Notes: a model not told the origin generated them from the letters alone. A stretch of 64,000 nt of DNA from Paenibacillus alkalitolerans (GCF_016482785.1 NZ_JAEMXM010000021.1:23611-87610), one strand, 5' to 3'. Positions 17,291 to 26,117 are shown, counted from the stretch's first letter. Made by a program: numbers and translations.

Positions 17291-18732
17291 ATGAAGATCA
17301 TTACATATTCCGCTCCGGCCGTTATTCCGAAGCGGAACGATTTTTCGGTGCGCGTCCGGGTGCCGGGAGGCAAATGGGAACCGCTTGAAGTGTACGAAGT
17401 GAAGGTGGACATGCATCAGGTGAGGGAAGCTTCGATGGCTTATTTCGACATGGAAGGCGCCGTTGAAACGGAGATCACATACCATGCGGGAACGGTCGAA
17501 AGCGCAGTCATACGTCCGTTGTCGTTCAATATTCCGTTCGAATAAGACGGGAATACGATTCGAATGACGCTTGAGACCGTCCGTGCAAGCTATCCGTCGA
17601 GATCAACGGCGAGCGATTCCGTAATTTGCACTTGTTCGCGAATCCGTTGGAGGACAATCCGCCGAACCCGGAAGACGACAATGTGTTCGTCGTCAAGCCG
17701 GGCATCCACCGGCTCGAACATCTACTGGATCCACTAACTTCACCGGCGTCGCCGCACGGTAAGGCGCCCGACGTCCTATATTTCGCGCCGGGCATGCATT
17801 ATATAGAGGAAACAATCCTCCCCATCCCGTCGGGCAAAACGGTGTACATCGCCGGAGGAGCGGCGGTGGCGGGCTCAATGGTGTGCGATTCTGTGGAAAA
17901 CGTCACGGTTCGCGGAAGGGGGATGCTTTACTTGGCGGATTTTCATCGCTTCTCCGCTTTCCGGGGGGTTCGAATCCGGTTTTCGAAACAGATCGCCGTC
18001 GAAGGCGTCATACTTCTGGACCCGCCGCATTACAGCATTTATATCGGCGGCTCGGAGCACGTGAACATCCGGAATTTCAAATCGTTCAGCACGAAGGGCT
18101 GGTCGGACGGCATCGATATCATGTCCAGCTCCCATATCGATATCGATGCCGTGTTTCTAAGGACTTCGGACGACTGCATCGCCGTATACGGGAGCCGATG
18201 GCAGTATTACGGCGATTCCAAGGATATTACGGTGAGAAATTCCGTATTCTGGGCCGACGTTGCGCACGCCCTCAATGTCGGTATCCACGGCGACCATCAC
18301 CGGAATGGCGATGTCATTGAAAACATTCGCTTCGAGAATATCGATATATTGGAGCATCACGAGCCTCAACCCAACTACTGGGGAGCGATGGCCATCTGCG
18401 CGGGCGACAAAAATATCGTCCGAAACGTGACATTCGACAACATCCGTGTGGAGCATATCGAGCTCGGCCAGTTGTTCGACATCCGGGTCGTGTGGAACAA
18501 GGACTACAATCCGGTTGCCGGTAAACGGGTGGAAAATATTTTGTTCAAAAATATCGTATATAACGGCGATAATCCCAATCCCTCGCGGATTTACGGCTTT
18601 GACGGGGAACGTGCTGTGGAGGGCGTGACCTTCGTCAATCTGCGGATCAATGGACAGACCGTGATGCAGGCGGATCATCCGGCTCTTGACGTTAACGAAT
18701 TCGCCCGCAATATCGTGTTTCGGGCGGAATGA
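17291..18732 (+). pseudogene. GH28-like polygalacturonase gene with a stop and a frameshift
   Basis: The N-terminal beta-sandwich (MKIITYSAPAVIPKRNDF to SFNIPFE) and the right-handed beta-helix (LHLFANPLEDNPP to ARNIVFRAE) of one GH28-like protein are both present. They are separated by an in-frame TAA at 17543-17545 and by a frame change near 17576 (DGNTIRMTLE in the first frame, then RPCKLSVEINGERF in the second). Catalytic-site sequences look intact (KGWSDGIDIMSSS, RTSDDCIAVYG, NVGIHGDHH). Without repair it would yield only an 84-residue peptide, unless the downstream frame is started internally. Two independent lesions favour a true pseudogene over a single read error. RBS GGAGG precedes 17291. 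Confidence 0.85.
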
Positions 18733-18808
18733 GGAATTGAAACCCAACCGAAGAAATTGCTTTGCCCGATCGGGATTCAATATTTGAACAATCGCAACGC
18801 GATTTTTT

Positions 18809-18843
18809 ACGTATATCCTTCGGAACGATGGATATACGTTTTT
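18809..18843 (+). terminator. Terminator after the GH28-like gene
   Basis: ACGTATATCC at 18809-18818 pairs perfectly with 18830-18839, followed by a TTTTT run on the plus strand. It closes the aldo/keto reductase - GH28 transcript and marks the left border of the hairpin array. Confidence 0.75.
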
Positions 18844-18920
18844 GTTTCGATGGAGGACGCAGCCTAAGCGAAGTGTTTCGTTAGAACTACTCTTGGGCGC
18901 GTACCAAGCACAAAAACTGC

Positions 18921-19420
18921 CGCTCTAACCGGAGTTTCTCCGGTTAGGATGGCGCAGCAGTCCCAAATTCAGCGCTCTATCCGGAGTTCTCCGGTTAGGA
19001 GGTCGTAGCAGTCCCAAATTCAGCGCTCTATCCGGAGTTTCTCCGGTTAGAAGGTCGTAACGGGCCGAAATTCAGCGCTCTATCCGGAGTTTCTCCGGTT
19101 AGGAGGTCGTAGCAGCCCGAAATTCAGCGCTCTAACCGGAGTATCTCCGGTTAAAAGGGTGCAAAGTGCCAAAAATGAGCGCTGTAACTGGAGTTTCTCC
19201 GGTTAGGAGGTCGTAGCAGCCCGAAATTCAGCGCTCTAACCGGAGTATCTCCGGTTAAAAGGGTGCAAAGTGCCAAAAATGAGCGCTGTAACTGGAGTTT
19301 CTCCGGTTAGGAGGTCGTAGCAGCCCGAAATTCAGCGCTCTAACCGGAGTATCTCCGGTTAAAAGGGTGCAAAGTGCCAAAAATGAGCGCTGTAACCGGA
19401 GTTTCTCCGGTTAAAAGTCG
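18921..19420. repeat. Ten-copy 52-bp hairpin array
   Basis: Ten palindromes of the form TAACCGGAG-nnn-CTCCGGTTA (one with a 2-nt loop, several with a single mismatch) have centres near 18936, 18988, 19039, 19091, 19143, 19195, 19247, 19299, 19351 and 19403: a spacing of 51-52 bp throughout. Linkers are also repeated, in two versions (GGTCGTAGCAGCCCGAAATTC and GGGTGCAAAGTGCC types; first shortened), which alternate from copy five on to give a 104-bp higher-order repeat. There is no open frame. The array is bracketed by terminators. Confidence 0.95.
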
Positions 19421-19428
19421 TCCTGGAG

Positions 19429-19475
19429 AGCCCCCTTGAAATGGTATTCATCCAATTTCAAGGGGGCTTTGTTTT
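19429..19475 (+). terminator. Strong terminator at the right border of the hairpin array
   Basis: AGCCCCCTTGAAATGG at 19429-19444 pairs with 19452-19468 (one bulged A), followed by TTGTTTT on the plus strand. No recognised plus-strand gene lies between this and the previous terminator at 18809, so any transcript it ends would consist of the hairpin array. Confidence 0.8.
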
Positions 19476-19480
19476 AACGA

Positions 19481-19596
19481 TATAGAATTTATAAGTTTTG
19501 TGCCACAACATGAAACGAGTAAATTCTATACCAAGAAAAACTTCCTCTACATCGCGGTCGCTCATCCTTGAATGTACTTCGATAGAAGTTTTTCTT
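19481..19596 (+). repeat. Two consecutive inverted repeats; second contains a dispersed block
   Basis: TATAGAATTTA at 19481-19491 is inverted at 19521-19531. AAGAAAAACTTC at 19534-19545 is inverted at 19585-19596. Between the second pair of arms lies CTCATCCTTGAATGTA, which recurs with flanking similarity at 45311-45360 on the other strand. No coding frame is evident. The stretch lies about 90 bp before the TTG start of the Gln-rich gene. Confidence 0.7.
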
Positions 19597-19686
19597 ATAT
19601 TTGCATCGAAGGATAAATTGCGGAATAAGGTGCAAAATAATGAACGACTGCGGTCCTTAACCATACATCTATCGGGAGGTATAACC

Positions 19687-20250
19687 TTGTCTAAAGAACT
19701 GCGTCAAGCTTTGATGCCGATTATGGTCAAAGAAGAAATTGCATCGGAACTGGGCCCTCTACATAGTCAACTGAACCAAATGCAGCAAACCTTGTCGCAG
19801 TTTCAAAATCATGAACAAGGTTCGTCTTCTTCTCAAAATCAGCAGCAAAATCAACAGCAACCCAACCAGCTTGTACAGCAAATCAATCAATTCGGCAATC
19901 AAATCCAGGACCAGAAAAAACGCGCGTTCCAACAGCTTCAGCAATCCATCCAACAAGCGGTACAAACGTTGAACGACGCGAACCAAAACCTTCAAGCCTT
20001 TCAAGTGTTAACACAAATGCAGGATTTGGCGTCTCAAGCGCAGCGGCAGCTGCAGCAAATGGAAAAGCAATCTCAACAGTCACAGCAATCCCAACAACAA
20101 TCGCAGCAACAATCGCAGCAACAATCCCAGCAACAGCCCCAGCAGCAGTCCCAACAATCTCAGCAATCGCAAAACAACAACAACAACAACTTTGCTAACA
20201 ATAGTAACAACAAAAACAATAGCAATGACACTAATGCGCTGTTGCAATGA
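19687..20250 (+). CDS. Glutamine-rich low-complexity protein
   Basis: I start at the TTG at 19687, 6 nt after GGGAGGT; the open frame extends 63 codons further upstream across the inverted repeats without a start signal. The 187-residue product begins SKELRQALMPIMVKEEIASELG, continues with a heptad-like Gln/Leu region (QAVQTLNDANQNLQAFQVL) suggesting coiled coil, and ends in Gln/Ser runs and an Asn-rich tail (NNNNNNFANNSNN). There is no signal peptide and no Trp or Cys. I do not recognise a family. Such prion-like composition is seen in some spore coat and cell-surface proteins, but no function is assigned. Confidence 0.7.
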   Translation: MSKELRQALMPIMVKEEIASELGPLHSQLNQMQQTLSQFQNHEQGSSSSQNQQQNQQQPNQLVQQINQFGNQIQDQKKRAFQQLQQSIQQAVQTLNDANQNLQAFQVLTQMQDLASQAQRQLQQMEKQSQQSQQSQQQSQQQSQQQSQQQPQQQSQQSQQSQNNNNNNFANNSNNKNNSNDTNALLQ

Positions 20251-20337
20251 ACTGATACTCGAAGCGCCGCCCCCTTGCGAACGTACCCGTATACCGTATC
20301 GTGTAGGGGATTTTTTGTGCGTACAAACAAGCCGCTC

Positions 20338-21276
20338 TTATATCGGCGAGTTGTACTCCGGCCTTCCGCTCTTCCAGGTGCGGTTACGAACCGGCGCAAG
20401 CAGCTCGAGCACTTCTTGCAGCAGCTGCTCATTCAGCGGCTCTTCCGTCCAGCGGATGTTCTTAACAATATTGTCCACGCTGGCAGTGCTTACCAACGTA
20501 GTTGGAATCCGCTCATCGGCCACCGCATACTGAATTGCCAGTTTTGACAGCTCTTCTCTTTTTCCCGCGCAGTATTCATACGCAAGCTTGCAGCGTTCCC
20601 GAATATCCGCCGGCGCAGGATGCCAATCCGGAACAGGTCTTCCGTTCAGCAATCCCATTGATAGCGGAGAAGCGTTAATAAGGCCCACCCTCTTATCTTG
20701 CAGCAAGGGCACAAGCTCAAGAAGCGAGCAATCGTTCAAGGCGTAATGACAATATGATAAAATGACATCCAATTCTTCTACCGAAAGCGTCTTACGAAAT
20801 ACGTCCAGCGGCAAGCCCGATACGCCGATAAACCTCGCTTTCCCCTGCTGCTTTATTTTTCTGAGCGCGGGCAATGCTTCGTGAACGACTTGCTCGAACG
20901 GAACGAACTCCATATCATGCAGAAGCAGGATGTCGACATATTCGGTCTGCAGCCGCTGCAGACTCTCATCTATGCTTGCAAGGATGCGCGCTTCCGAGTA
21001 ATCGAATTGATCCGCACCGTACCGGCCGGCTTTCGTCGACAGGATGAAAGAATCGCGAGGAAGCTGACGGATCGCTTTGCCCAACACCGTCTCCGCTTTC
21101 GTCAAACCGTAATACGGCGACACATCGATGAGATTGATGCCTCCGTCGACGGCTGCGTGCACGGTCCGTATCCCTTCCCCCTCGTCGATGTCTCTGAATA
21201 CGGAACCCAGAGAGGATGCTCCGAAACTAAGAACGGAAACGTCTAACCCGGTTTTTCCAAGCTTTCTATACTTCAA
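20338..21276 (-). CDS. Aldo/keto reductase, L-galactose dehydrogenase-like
   Basis: A 312-residue aldo/keto reductase with tetrad D51, Y56, K82 and H120 (NLIDVSPYYGLTKAE, LSTKAGRYG, ILLLHDMEF). The VSPYYG and LSTKAGRYGADQFDYS segments are those I associate with L-galactose / L-fucose dehydrogenase-type AKRs, which oxidise the sugar to its lactone with NAD(P)+. It starts at TTG (21276) with GGGGGTGA upstream and follows the zinc alcohol dehydrogenase by 17 bp, so the two are co-transcribed. The pair would suit successive oxidation of L-galactose; substrate is inferred. Confidence 0.85.
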   Translation of the reverse strand: MKYRKLGKTGLDVSVLSFGASSLGSVFRDIDEGEGIRTVHAAVDGGINLIDVSPYYGLTKAETVLGKAIRQLPRDSFILSTKAGRYGADQFDYSEARILASIDESLQRLQTEYVDILLLHDMEFVPFEQVVHEALPALRKIKQQGKARFIGVSGLPLDVFRKTLSVEELDVILSYCHYALNDCSLLELVPLLQDKRVGLINASPLSMGLLNGRPVPDWHPAPADIRERCKLAYEYCAGKREELSKLAIQYAVADERIPTTLVSTASVDNIVKNIRWTEEPLNEQLLQEVLELLAPVRNRTWKSGRPEYNSPI

Positions 21277-21293
21277 GATGCGTCACCCCCGTT

Positions 21294-22328
21294 TTACCCG
21301 TCTATGGAAACCACGGCTTTGATCACTTTCGATTCCGGCTTCAACCATGTTTCGAACGAGTCGATCGCATTCTCGAATGAAGCCCGATGCGTAATATACC
21401 GGTCGAGGTCGACCGATTTCGTCTTCACCATCCGGATCACTTGTCGGAAGTCCTCTTTCGTGGCGTTACGGCTGGCCAGCAAAGTCAATTCCTTCTTATG
21501 GAAATCCGGATCATGGAAAGTAATGTCCGATTTAACGAGGCCTACGTAGACGAGCTTTCCGCCGTGAGCCGCATAATCGAATGCGCTCGTCATGGAACGG
21601 GCGTTGCCCGTCGCATCGAAGACGACGGTAGGCAACTCGCCGCCGGTAACCGACTCCAACTGCTTGAGCGGTTCGTTCGCCGCGTTCACCGCATGCGCCG
21701 CGCCGGCCCAATCTTTGCAAAATTGCAGCCGCTCCTCATTAATGTCCATGGCGATAACGTTCGCGCCGCGATCCTTCGCACATGCCATCACGCCGAGTCC
21801 GATCGGCCCGGCTCCGATGACGAGCACATTCTCGCCCGGCTCCAAATCCGCCCTGCGCACCGCATGCGCGCCGATGCTGAGCGGTTCAAGCATGGCCGCG
21901 TGTTCGATCGGTATACCGCCCGTCTTGATGAGATGATCGGCAGGCACGGCGATGTACTCCCTCATTCCTCCGTCTTCATGAACGCCGAGCACTTTCATCT
22001 TGGTGCAGCAGTTCGTCTTCCCTCTTCTGCACGCTATGCAAGTCCCGCATTCCAAATAAGGAATAACCGCCACTTCATCGCCGTTCGCCAATCCGTATTC
22101 GTTATCGCCAATGCTCTCTATGACACCCGACAGCTCATGCCCCAAAATACGAGGATAAGTGAAGAAAGGCTGGTTGCCTTGGAATGCATGAATATCCGTT
22201 CCGCATATGCCGATCCGCCGGATGCGGATCAGCGCTTCGCCCGGCTTCGTAACCGGACGGTCCGTTTCGGTCATTGCAAACCGAAACGGAGTTTCACAAA
22301 CAATCGTTCTTGACTTCGTCACTTGCAC
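21294..22328 (-). CDS. Zinc alcohol dehydrogenase, L-galactonate-5-dehydrogenase (LgoD/YjjN)-like
   Basis: A 344-residue medium-chain dehydrogenase. Catalytic zinc ligands C42 and H64/E65 lie in GICGTDIHAFQGNQPFF and ILGHELSG, the structural zinc cysteines are C94, C97, C100 and C107/C108, and the NAD-binding loop is VIGAGPIGLG. GNQPFFTYPRILGHE and HDPDFHKKELTLLASRNAT are closely like what I recall of E. coli YjjN/LgoD, which oxidises L-galactonate to D-tagaturonate. The start is GTG at 22328 (GGGGAG upstream, short spacing) or GTG at 22322. The AKR follows and a CE12 remnant precedes it. Tagaturonate would be the substrate of UxaE at 4.3-5.8 kb. Confidence 0.85.
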   Translation of the reverse strand: MQVTKSRTIVCETPFRFAMTETDRPVTKPGEALIRIRRIGICGTDIHAFQGNQPFFTYPRILGHELSGVIESIGDNEYGLANGDEVAVIPYLECGTCIACRRGKTNCCTKMKVLGVHEDGGMREYIAVPADHLIKTGGIPIEHAAMLEPLSIGAHAVRRADLEPGENVLVIGAGPIGLGVMACAKDRGANVIAMDINEERLQFCKDWAGAAHAVNAANEPLKQLESVTGGELPTVVFDATGNARSMTSAFDYAAHGGKLVYVGLVKSDITFHDPDFHKKELTLLASRNATKEDFRQVIRMVKTKSVDLDRYITHRASFENAIDSFETWLKPESKVIKAVVSIDG

Positions 22329-22340
22329 ATCGCTCCCCGA

Positions 22341-22614
22341 CTATCGAATATACAATGTTAACGGTTGAAGCCGAAGCTCCTTTAACCCTTCTACGACGAG
22401 CTCGGCCACCTTGATCGCGCCATGCTCTTGGAAGTATGCAGAAGTCGCGGCGCAGTCCCGCTTCCCCAGGCTCTCCGCGGTCCTTCGCCGAAACGCGGGA
22501 CACGCTATCGAAGCCGAACCCGGTCTCCGCATCATAAACCGTATTCTCCGTCACCTTCACATATCCTTCTTCCGCTTCAGCCGTGCCGAAATCGAATTTA
22601 TAGCTTTCCGGCAT
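22341..22614 (-). pseudogene. CE12 rhamnogalacturonan acetylesterase remnant, middle deleted
   Basis: A good ribosome binding site (GGAGGAG) and ATG at 22614 start MPESYKFDFGTAEAEEGYVK and run to GLRRDFCI, the N-terminal add-on domain seen before CE12 catalytic domains. The sequence then jumps, in another frame, to TSAYFQEHGAIKVAELVVEG, the C-terminal end of a CE12 esterase (the HFSEHGA-like block), and stops at 22341. The whole SGNH core, including the GDS serine, is absent. It was presumably the first gene of the operon with the LgoD-like and AKR genes. Confidence 0.75.
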
Positions 22615-22679
22615 CCTTTTCTCCTCCTCTCCTCTTTCGGAACATTTTACCATTCCCATTATCCGTCAGGAGCCTCGGG

Positions 22680-22709
22680 TTGACAACGCTTACTTTCGGG
22701 TGACATACT
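22680..22709 (+). promoter_or_regulatory. Promoter of the YesM/YesN-type two-component genes
   Basis: TTGACA at 22680-22685, 18-bp spacer, CATACT at 22704-22709. It lies about 85 bp before the chosen start of the histidine kinase gene and is divergent from the CE12 remnant. Confidence 0.5.
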
Positions 22710-22792
22710 TTGGACACATTCCTCTGCTACAAGGAGCCCATCGTAAGATTGGCGCGCAGCGCTCAAACACAAGCATGGAGAAGGTGACACCC

Positions 22793-24556
22793 TTGCAGTC
22801 ATGGTTCGATGCCTTTAAGCACATGAAAATCAAAAACAAGATCTCCCTCCTCATCGCATTTATCGTAGCCGTGACCTTCTCTTTTACCGTGATCGTCCAA
22901 CAATACGCATTTTCCATTTATGACCGTCAATTATATGAAAAATCGTCCCAAGTTTTGAACCTGTCCTCTTCCGCCATCGAAACGGAGCTGAAGCGGATCG
23001 GTCAAATTTCGTACAAAATTATCGCCGACGCCCAAATCCAGAAGCTGCTGCTGTCCGTCAAGACGAGCGAATCGGATTACGAGCGGCTCGTCGTCCACCA
23101 AGATGTCATCGACCGTCTGTTCAATTATGCCGGCCTGGAGCCGTTCCTTCACTCCATTCATTTGTTCGACTCGCGCGGAACGGAACACGCCGCGGGCAAC
23201 CTCACCGTTATCCATCCGTCGAAGAAGGAGCGCATCATGCAGGCGGCGAAAGAAGCGAAAGGCGGCATCGCTTGGATATTTCCGGACGAACAAGACAATG
23301 CTCTTATCTTAGCGAGGGATATACGTTCGTTTCACAAGACGAACATCTACCTTCAGCATGTGGGAACAATGGCCGTCCGAATCAATATTCAAGAAATCGT
23401 GCGCTATATTGCGAAGGAAAAATTCGAAGGCGATCTGGTCATGCTTTCCGGTTCCGAGATCATCCACCCGTTGAACCCGTCGTTCGATCCGGTTCTCGCG
23501 AACGGTCCGTTCTCAGGCAGTACCGGATATTTCACGCGTTCCACCGGCTCCAGATCATATTTCATCTCCTACCATAAATCGTCCGGCAGCGGCTGGACGT
23601 ACGTAAATATGACTCCGTACGATGAAATATTCAAGCGGGTTTTGTTTGTCAAAGAGCTTGTCGTAGCGGTGTTCATAGCGATCTTTGCGGCCGTCATTTT
23701 GCTGGGAGTCCGCTTCTCGAGAAGCTTGACTCGTCCGATCGAGCTGCTGATGTGGCGCATGAAGCTGGCCGAGAAAGGCAACTTTGCCGAAGCGAATTTG
23801 CTCCAGCCGGATAAATCGCCGATGGCGATGGACGAAATCGGGTTGCTTCACCGGACGTTCCGGCTTATGATCGAGCGGATCAATACGCTCATTACCGAGA
23901 ATTACGCCAACCGGCTACTGCTCAAGGAAACGGAATTCAAGGCGCTGCAAGCGCAGATCAATCCGCATTTTTTATACAACACGCTCGACTCCATCAACTG
24001 GCTGGCCAGGACGAACGGGCAGAAACAAATATCGCAGATGGTCGAATCGCTCGGTTTTCTGCTTCGGAATGCCGTCCAATTGAATGAACCGCTTGTTTCT
24101 TTGGCGGAGGAGCTCGAGATCGTTGAAAATTATGTTACGATTCAGAAATACCGCTTCGAGGAACGGCTCGAATTTATTATGGATGTTCCGGAACAACTGC
24201 GGCACCGTAAAATTCCAAAGCTCACGCTTCAGCCCTTGGTGGAGAACGCCATGCACTATGCGCTGGAACCCGGAATCGGCACATGCACGATAGCCGTAAG
24301 GGCATGGGAGACGGCGGAAGCGATCTGCATCACCGTAGAAGACGACGGTCCGGGTATACCGGAGGATACGCTCGACCGGCTGCGCCGCGGGGAATTGAAG
24401 ACGAAAGGCAAAGGAATCGGCTTGCTGAACATTGACGAGCGTATCAAGATCGCTTTCGGTGACGATTACGGAATCCGGATCGGCGGCACCGCCGGCGGCG
24501 GCGCCCGGATCACGATTGCACTGCCTGTGGAAACGGAGGAAACGAACGATGTATAA
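22793..24556 (+). CDS. YesM-type sensor histidine kinase
   Basis: A membrane sensor kinase of about 587 residues: TM1 near residues 17-36, an extracytoplasmic sensor domain, TM2 near 288-308, a HAMP linker (SRSLTRPIELLMWRMKLAE), the His_kinase domain with the phosphorylated histidine in QAQINPHFLYNTLDSINW (about 386-402), and an ATPase domain with DDGPGIPEDTL and GKGIGLLNI. I prefer the TTG at 22793 because AAGGTGA lies just before it; an ATG at 22775 and further upstream starts are possible. The response regulator gene overlaps its 3' end by 8 nt. It should sense an external sugar signal for the following importer. Confidence 0.92.
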   Translation: MQSWFDAFKHMKIKNKISLLIAFIVAVTFSFTVIVQQYAFSIYDRQLYEKSSQVLNLSSSAIETELKRIGQISYKIIADAQIQKLLLSVKTSESDYERLVVHQDVIDRLFNYAGLEPFLHSIHLFDSRGTEHAAGNLTVIHPSKKERIMQAAKEAKGGIAWIFPDEQDNALILARDIRSFHKTNIYLQHVGTMAVRINIQEIVRYIAKEKFEGDLVMLSGSEIIHPLNPSFDPVLANGPFSGSTGYFTRSTGSRSYFISYHKSSGSGWTYVNMTPYDEIFKRVLFVKELVVAVFIAIFAAVILLGVRFSRSLTRPIELLMWRMKLAEKGNFAEANLLQPDKSPMAMDEIGLLHRTFRLMIERINTLITENYANRLLLKETEFKALQAQINPHFLYNTLDSINWLARTNGQKQISQMVESLGFLLRNAVQLNEPLVSLAEELEIVENYVTIQKYRFEERLEFIMDVPEQLRHRKIPKLTLQPLVENAMHYALEPGIGTCTIAVRAWETAEAICITVEDDGPGIPEDTLDRLRRGELKTKGKGIGLLNIDERIKIAFGDDYGIRIGGTAGGGARITIALPVETEETNDV

Positions 24557-26117
24557 AGTGCTTCTGGTCGATGATGAACGAATTATATTGGACGGAATTT
24601 CCCGGATGGTCGACTGGTCCGCATACCGGACCGAATTGGCCGGAACCGCAAGGAACGGCCTGGAAGCATACGAGCGAATCGTGGAAGAGACGCCCGATAT
24701 CGTGATCAGCGACATCAAGATGCCCGGAATGGACGGCTTGGAATTGGTCGCCAAGACGCATGCGTCCAATCCGCACATCAAATTTTTGATTCTTTCCGGC
24801 TTCGGCGAATTCAATTATGCCAGCCAAGCGATGCAATACGGCGTCAAGCATTATCTGCTTAAACCGACGAACCAAACCAAAATTGCGGGCGCGCTCGCCG
24901 AAATTGTGGAAGAGCTCGACAGGAACGAACGGCGGGAAGCATTCGTCAGCCGGATGAAGGAACGGCTGGATAAAGCGCTTCCGCACGTCAAAGAACAGGT
25001 TCTTAAGGAATTTGTCACCAATAAGACGTATGGGAGAAGAGACAGGGAAATCATCCAAGACTTATTCGGAATATCGCTTGACAATCTCAAGGTCCGCTTG
25101 CTCGTATTCCAGCCGGAAGGAGCCGTGGAATATGAGCATTTATTCGCCTTAACGAACATTGCGGAAGATATTATGGGAAAGCCCCTTTTGCTGCTGAGCA
25201 CGACAATCGGCGAACGGGTGCTGCTTCTTATTCGGGACGAATCCGACGAGGACGCTTTGTATGGAATGATCGGAAAGATTCGTGAGACCTTCTTCCAATT
25301 TTATAAGACGGATACGACGATCGCGCTCAGCGGCTTCGGCGATATCGCCGAAGCCCGGAGGCTTTACAGAGAAACCCTCGAATGCTTGAATCACCGGTTT
25401 TATTTGGGAGAAGGAGGCCTGATCACGAAGCAGGATATCGCGGATCAACCGAAAACCGCCGCCGATTTCATCTTCGACGAGGAAAGGCTCGTGCTGTTGG
25501 TTAAATCCGGGCGAGCCGACGATGTGAGCAAAGAGCTCGACGATTTGTTCGAGGCGATGACCGGAATCCGTTTCCCCTCGGAAATGATCAAGTCCCATGT
25601 CATTACGATGTATATGGCGATCATCCGTCAAGGCAGCTCGCAGCACTTGCACTCGTATCTTAAGGATTTGGCGAAGCTGATCGGTCTGGACACGTTCCCG
25701 TTGATGAAGGAATTCGTCACGTCGGCGGCAATGGAAATCACCGCTTACCATTACGAGACGAATCGGAACAAGCATTCCGCCATCATCGGCAAAGTTCTGG
25801 ATATTATCCGCGACAATCTCGGCAATCCGATGCTGTCGCTGCATTGGGTCGCCCGCGAAATGTTATACATGAACGCGGATTATTTGGGGAAATTGTTTAA
25901 AAAGGAAGTCGGCGACAAGTTTTCCAACCATGTGACGAAGCTTCGAATGGAGAAGGCGATTGAGTTGATCGGCGAGATGGACGACGTGAAGGTGTTCGAG
26001 CTGGCCGGAATGCTTGGTTTCGGCGATAACCCGCAGTATTTCAGCCAAGTGTTCAAGAAATACACAGGATGCACGCCAACGGAATATAAGAAAACCTCTT
26101 CTTACGACGAGTCCTAG
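24549..26117 (+). CDS. YesN-type response regulator with AraC output domain
   Basis: A 522-residue regulator. The receiver domain spans about 1-120, with acidic residues D8/D9, phospho-acceptor D55 (VISDIKMPG) and K105 (HYLLKPT). A central linker domain follows. The C-terminal AraC HTH covers about 430-520 (LHWVAREMLYMNADYLGKLF and ELAGMLGFGDNPQYFSQVF). The start ATG at 24549 lies inside the kinase gene's last codons (ATGTATAA), so translation is coupled. By analogy with B. subtilis YesMN it would activate the adjacent ABC importer and GH105 genes. Confidence 0.92.
   Translation: MYKVLLVDDERIILDGISRMVDWSAYRTELAGTARNGLEAYERIVEETPDIVISDIKMPGMDGLELVAKTHASNPHIKFLILSGFGEFNYASQAMQYGVKHYLLKPTNQTKIAGALAEIVEELDRNERREAFVSRMKERLDKALPHVKEQVLKEFVTNKTYGRRDREIIQDLFGISLDNLKVRLLVFQPEGAVEYEHLFALTNIAEDIMGKPLLLLSTTIGERVLLLIRDESDEDALYGMIGKIRETFFQFYKTDTTIALSGFGDIAEARRLYRETLECLNHRFYLGEGGLITKQDIADQPKTAADFIFDEERLVLLVKSGRADDVSKELDDLFEAMTGIRFPSEMIKSHVITMYMAIIRQGSSQHLHSYLKDLAKLIGLDTFPLMKEFVTSAAMEITAYHYETNRNKHSAIIGKVLDIIRDNLGNPMLSLHWVAREMLYMNADYLGKLFKKEVGDKFSNHVTKLRMEKAIELIGEMDDVKVFELAGMLGFGDNPQYFSQVFKKYTGCTPTEYKKTSSYDES

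Noticed and set aside
16469..17485. Minus-strand 338-codon open frame
   Set aside because: It is antisense to the aldo/keto reductase, whose catalytic tetrad is intact; no domain is seen in the antisense product.
18921..19420. CRISPR array
   Set aside because: The intervals between palindromes are themselves repeated in two versions rather than unique spacers, and no cas gene is present.
19498..19686. N-terminal extension of the Gln-rich protein
   Set aside because: It translates straight through two inverted repeats and has no ribosome binding site, while the TTG at 19687 has one.
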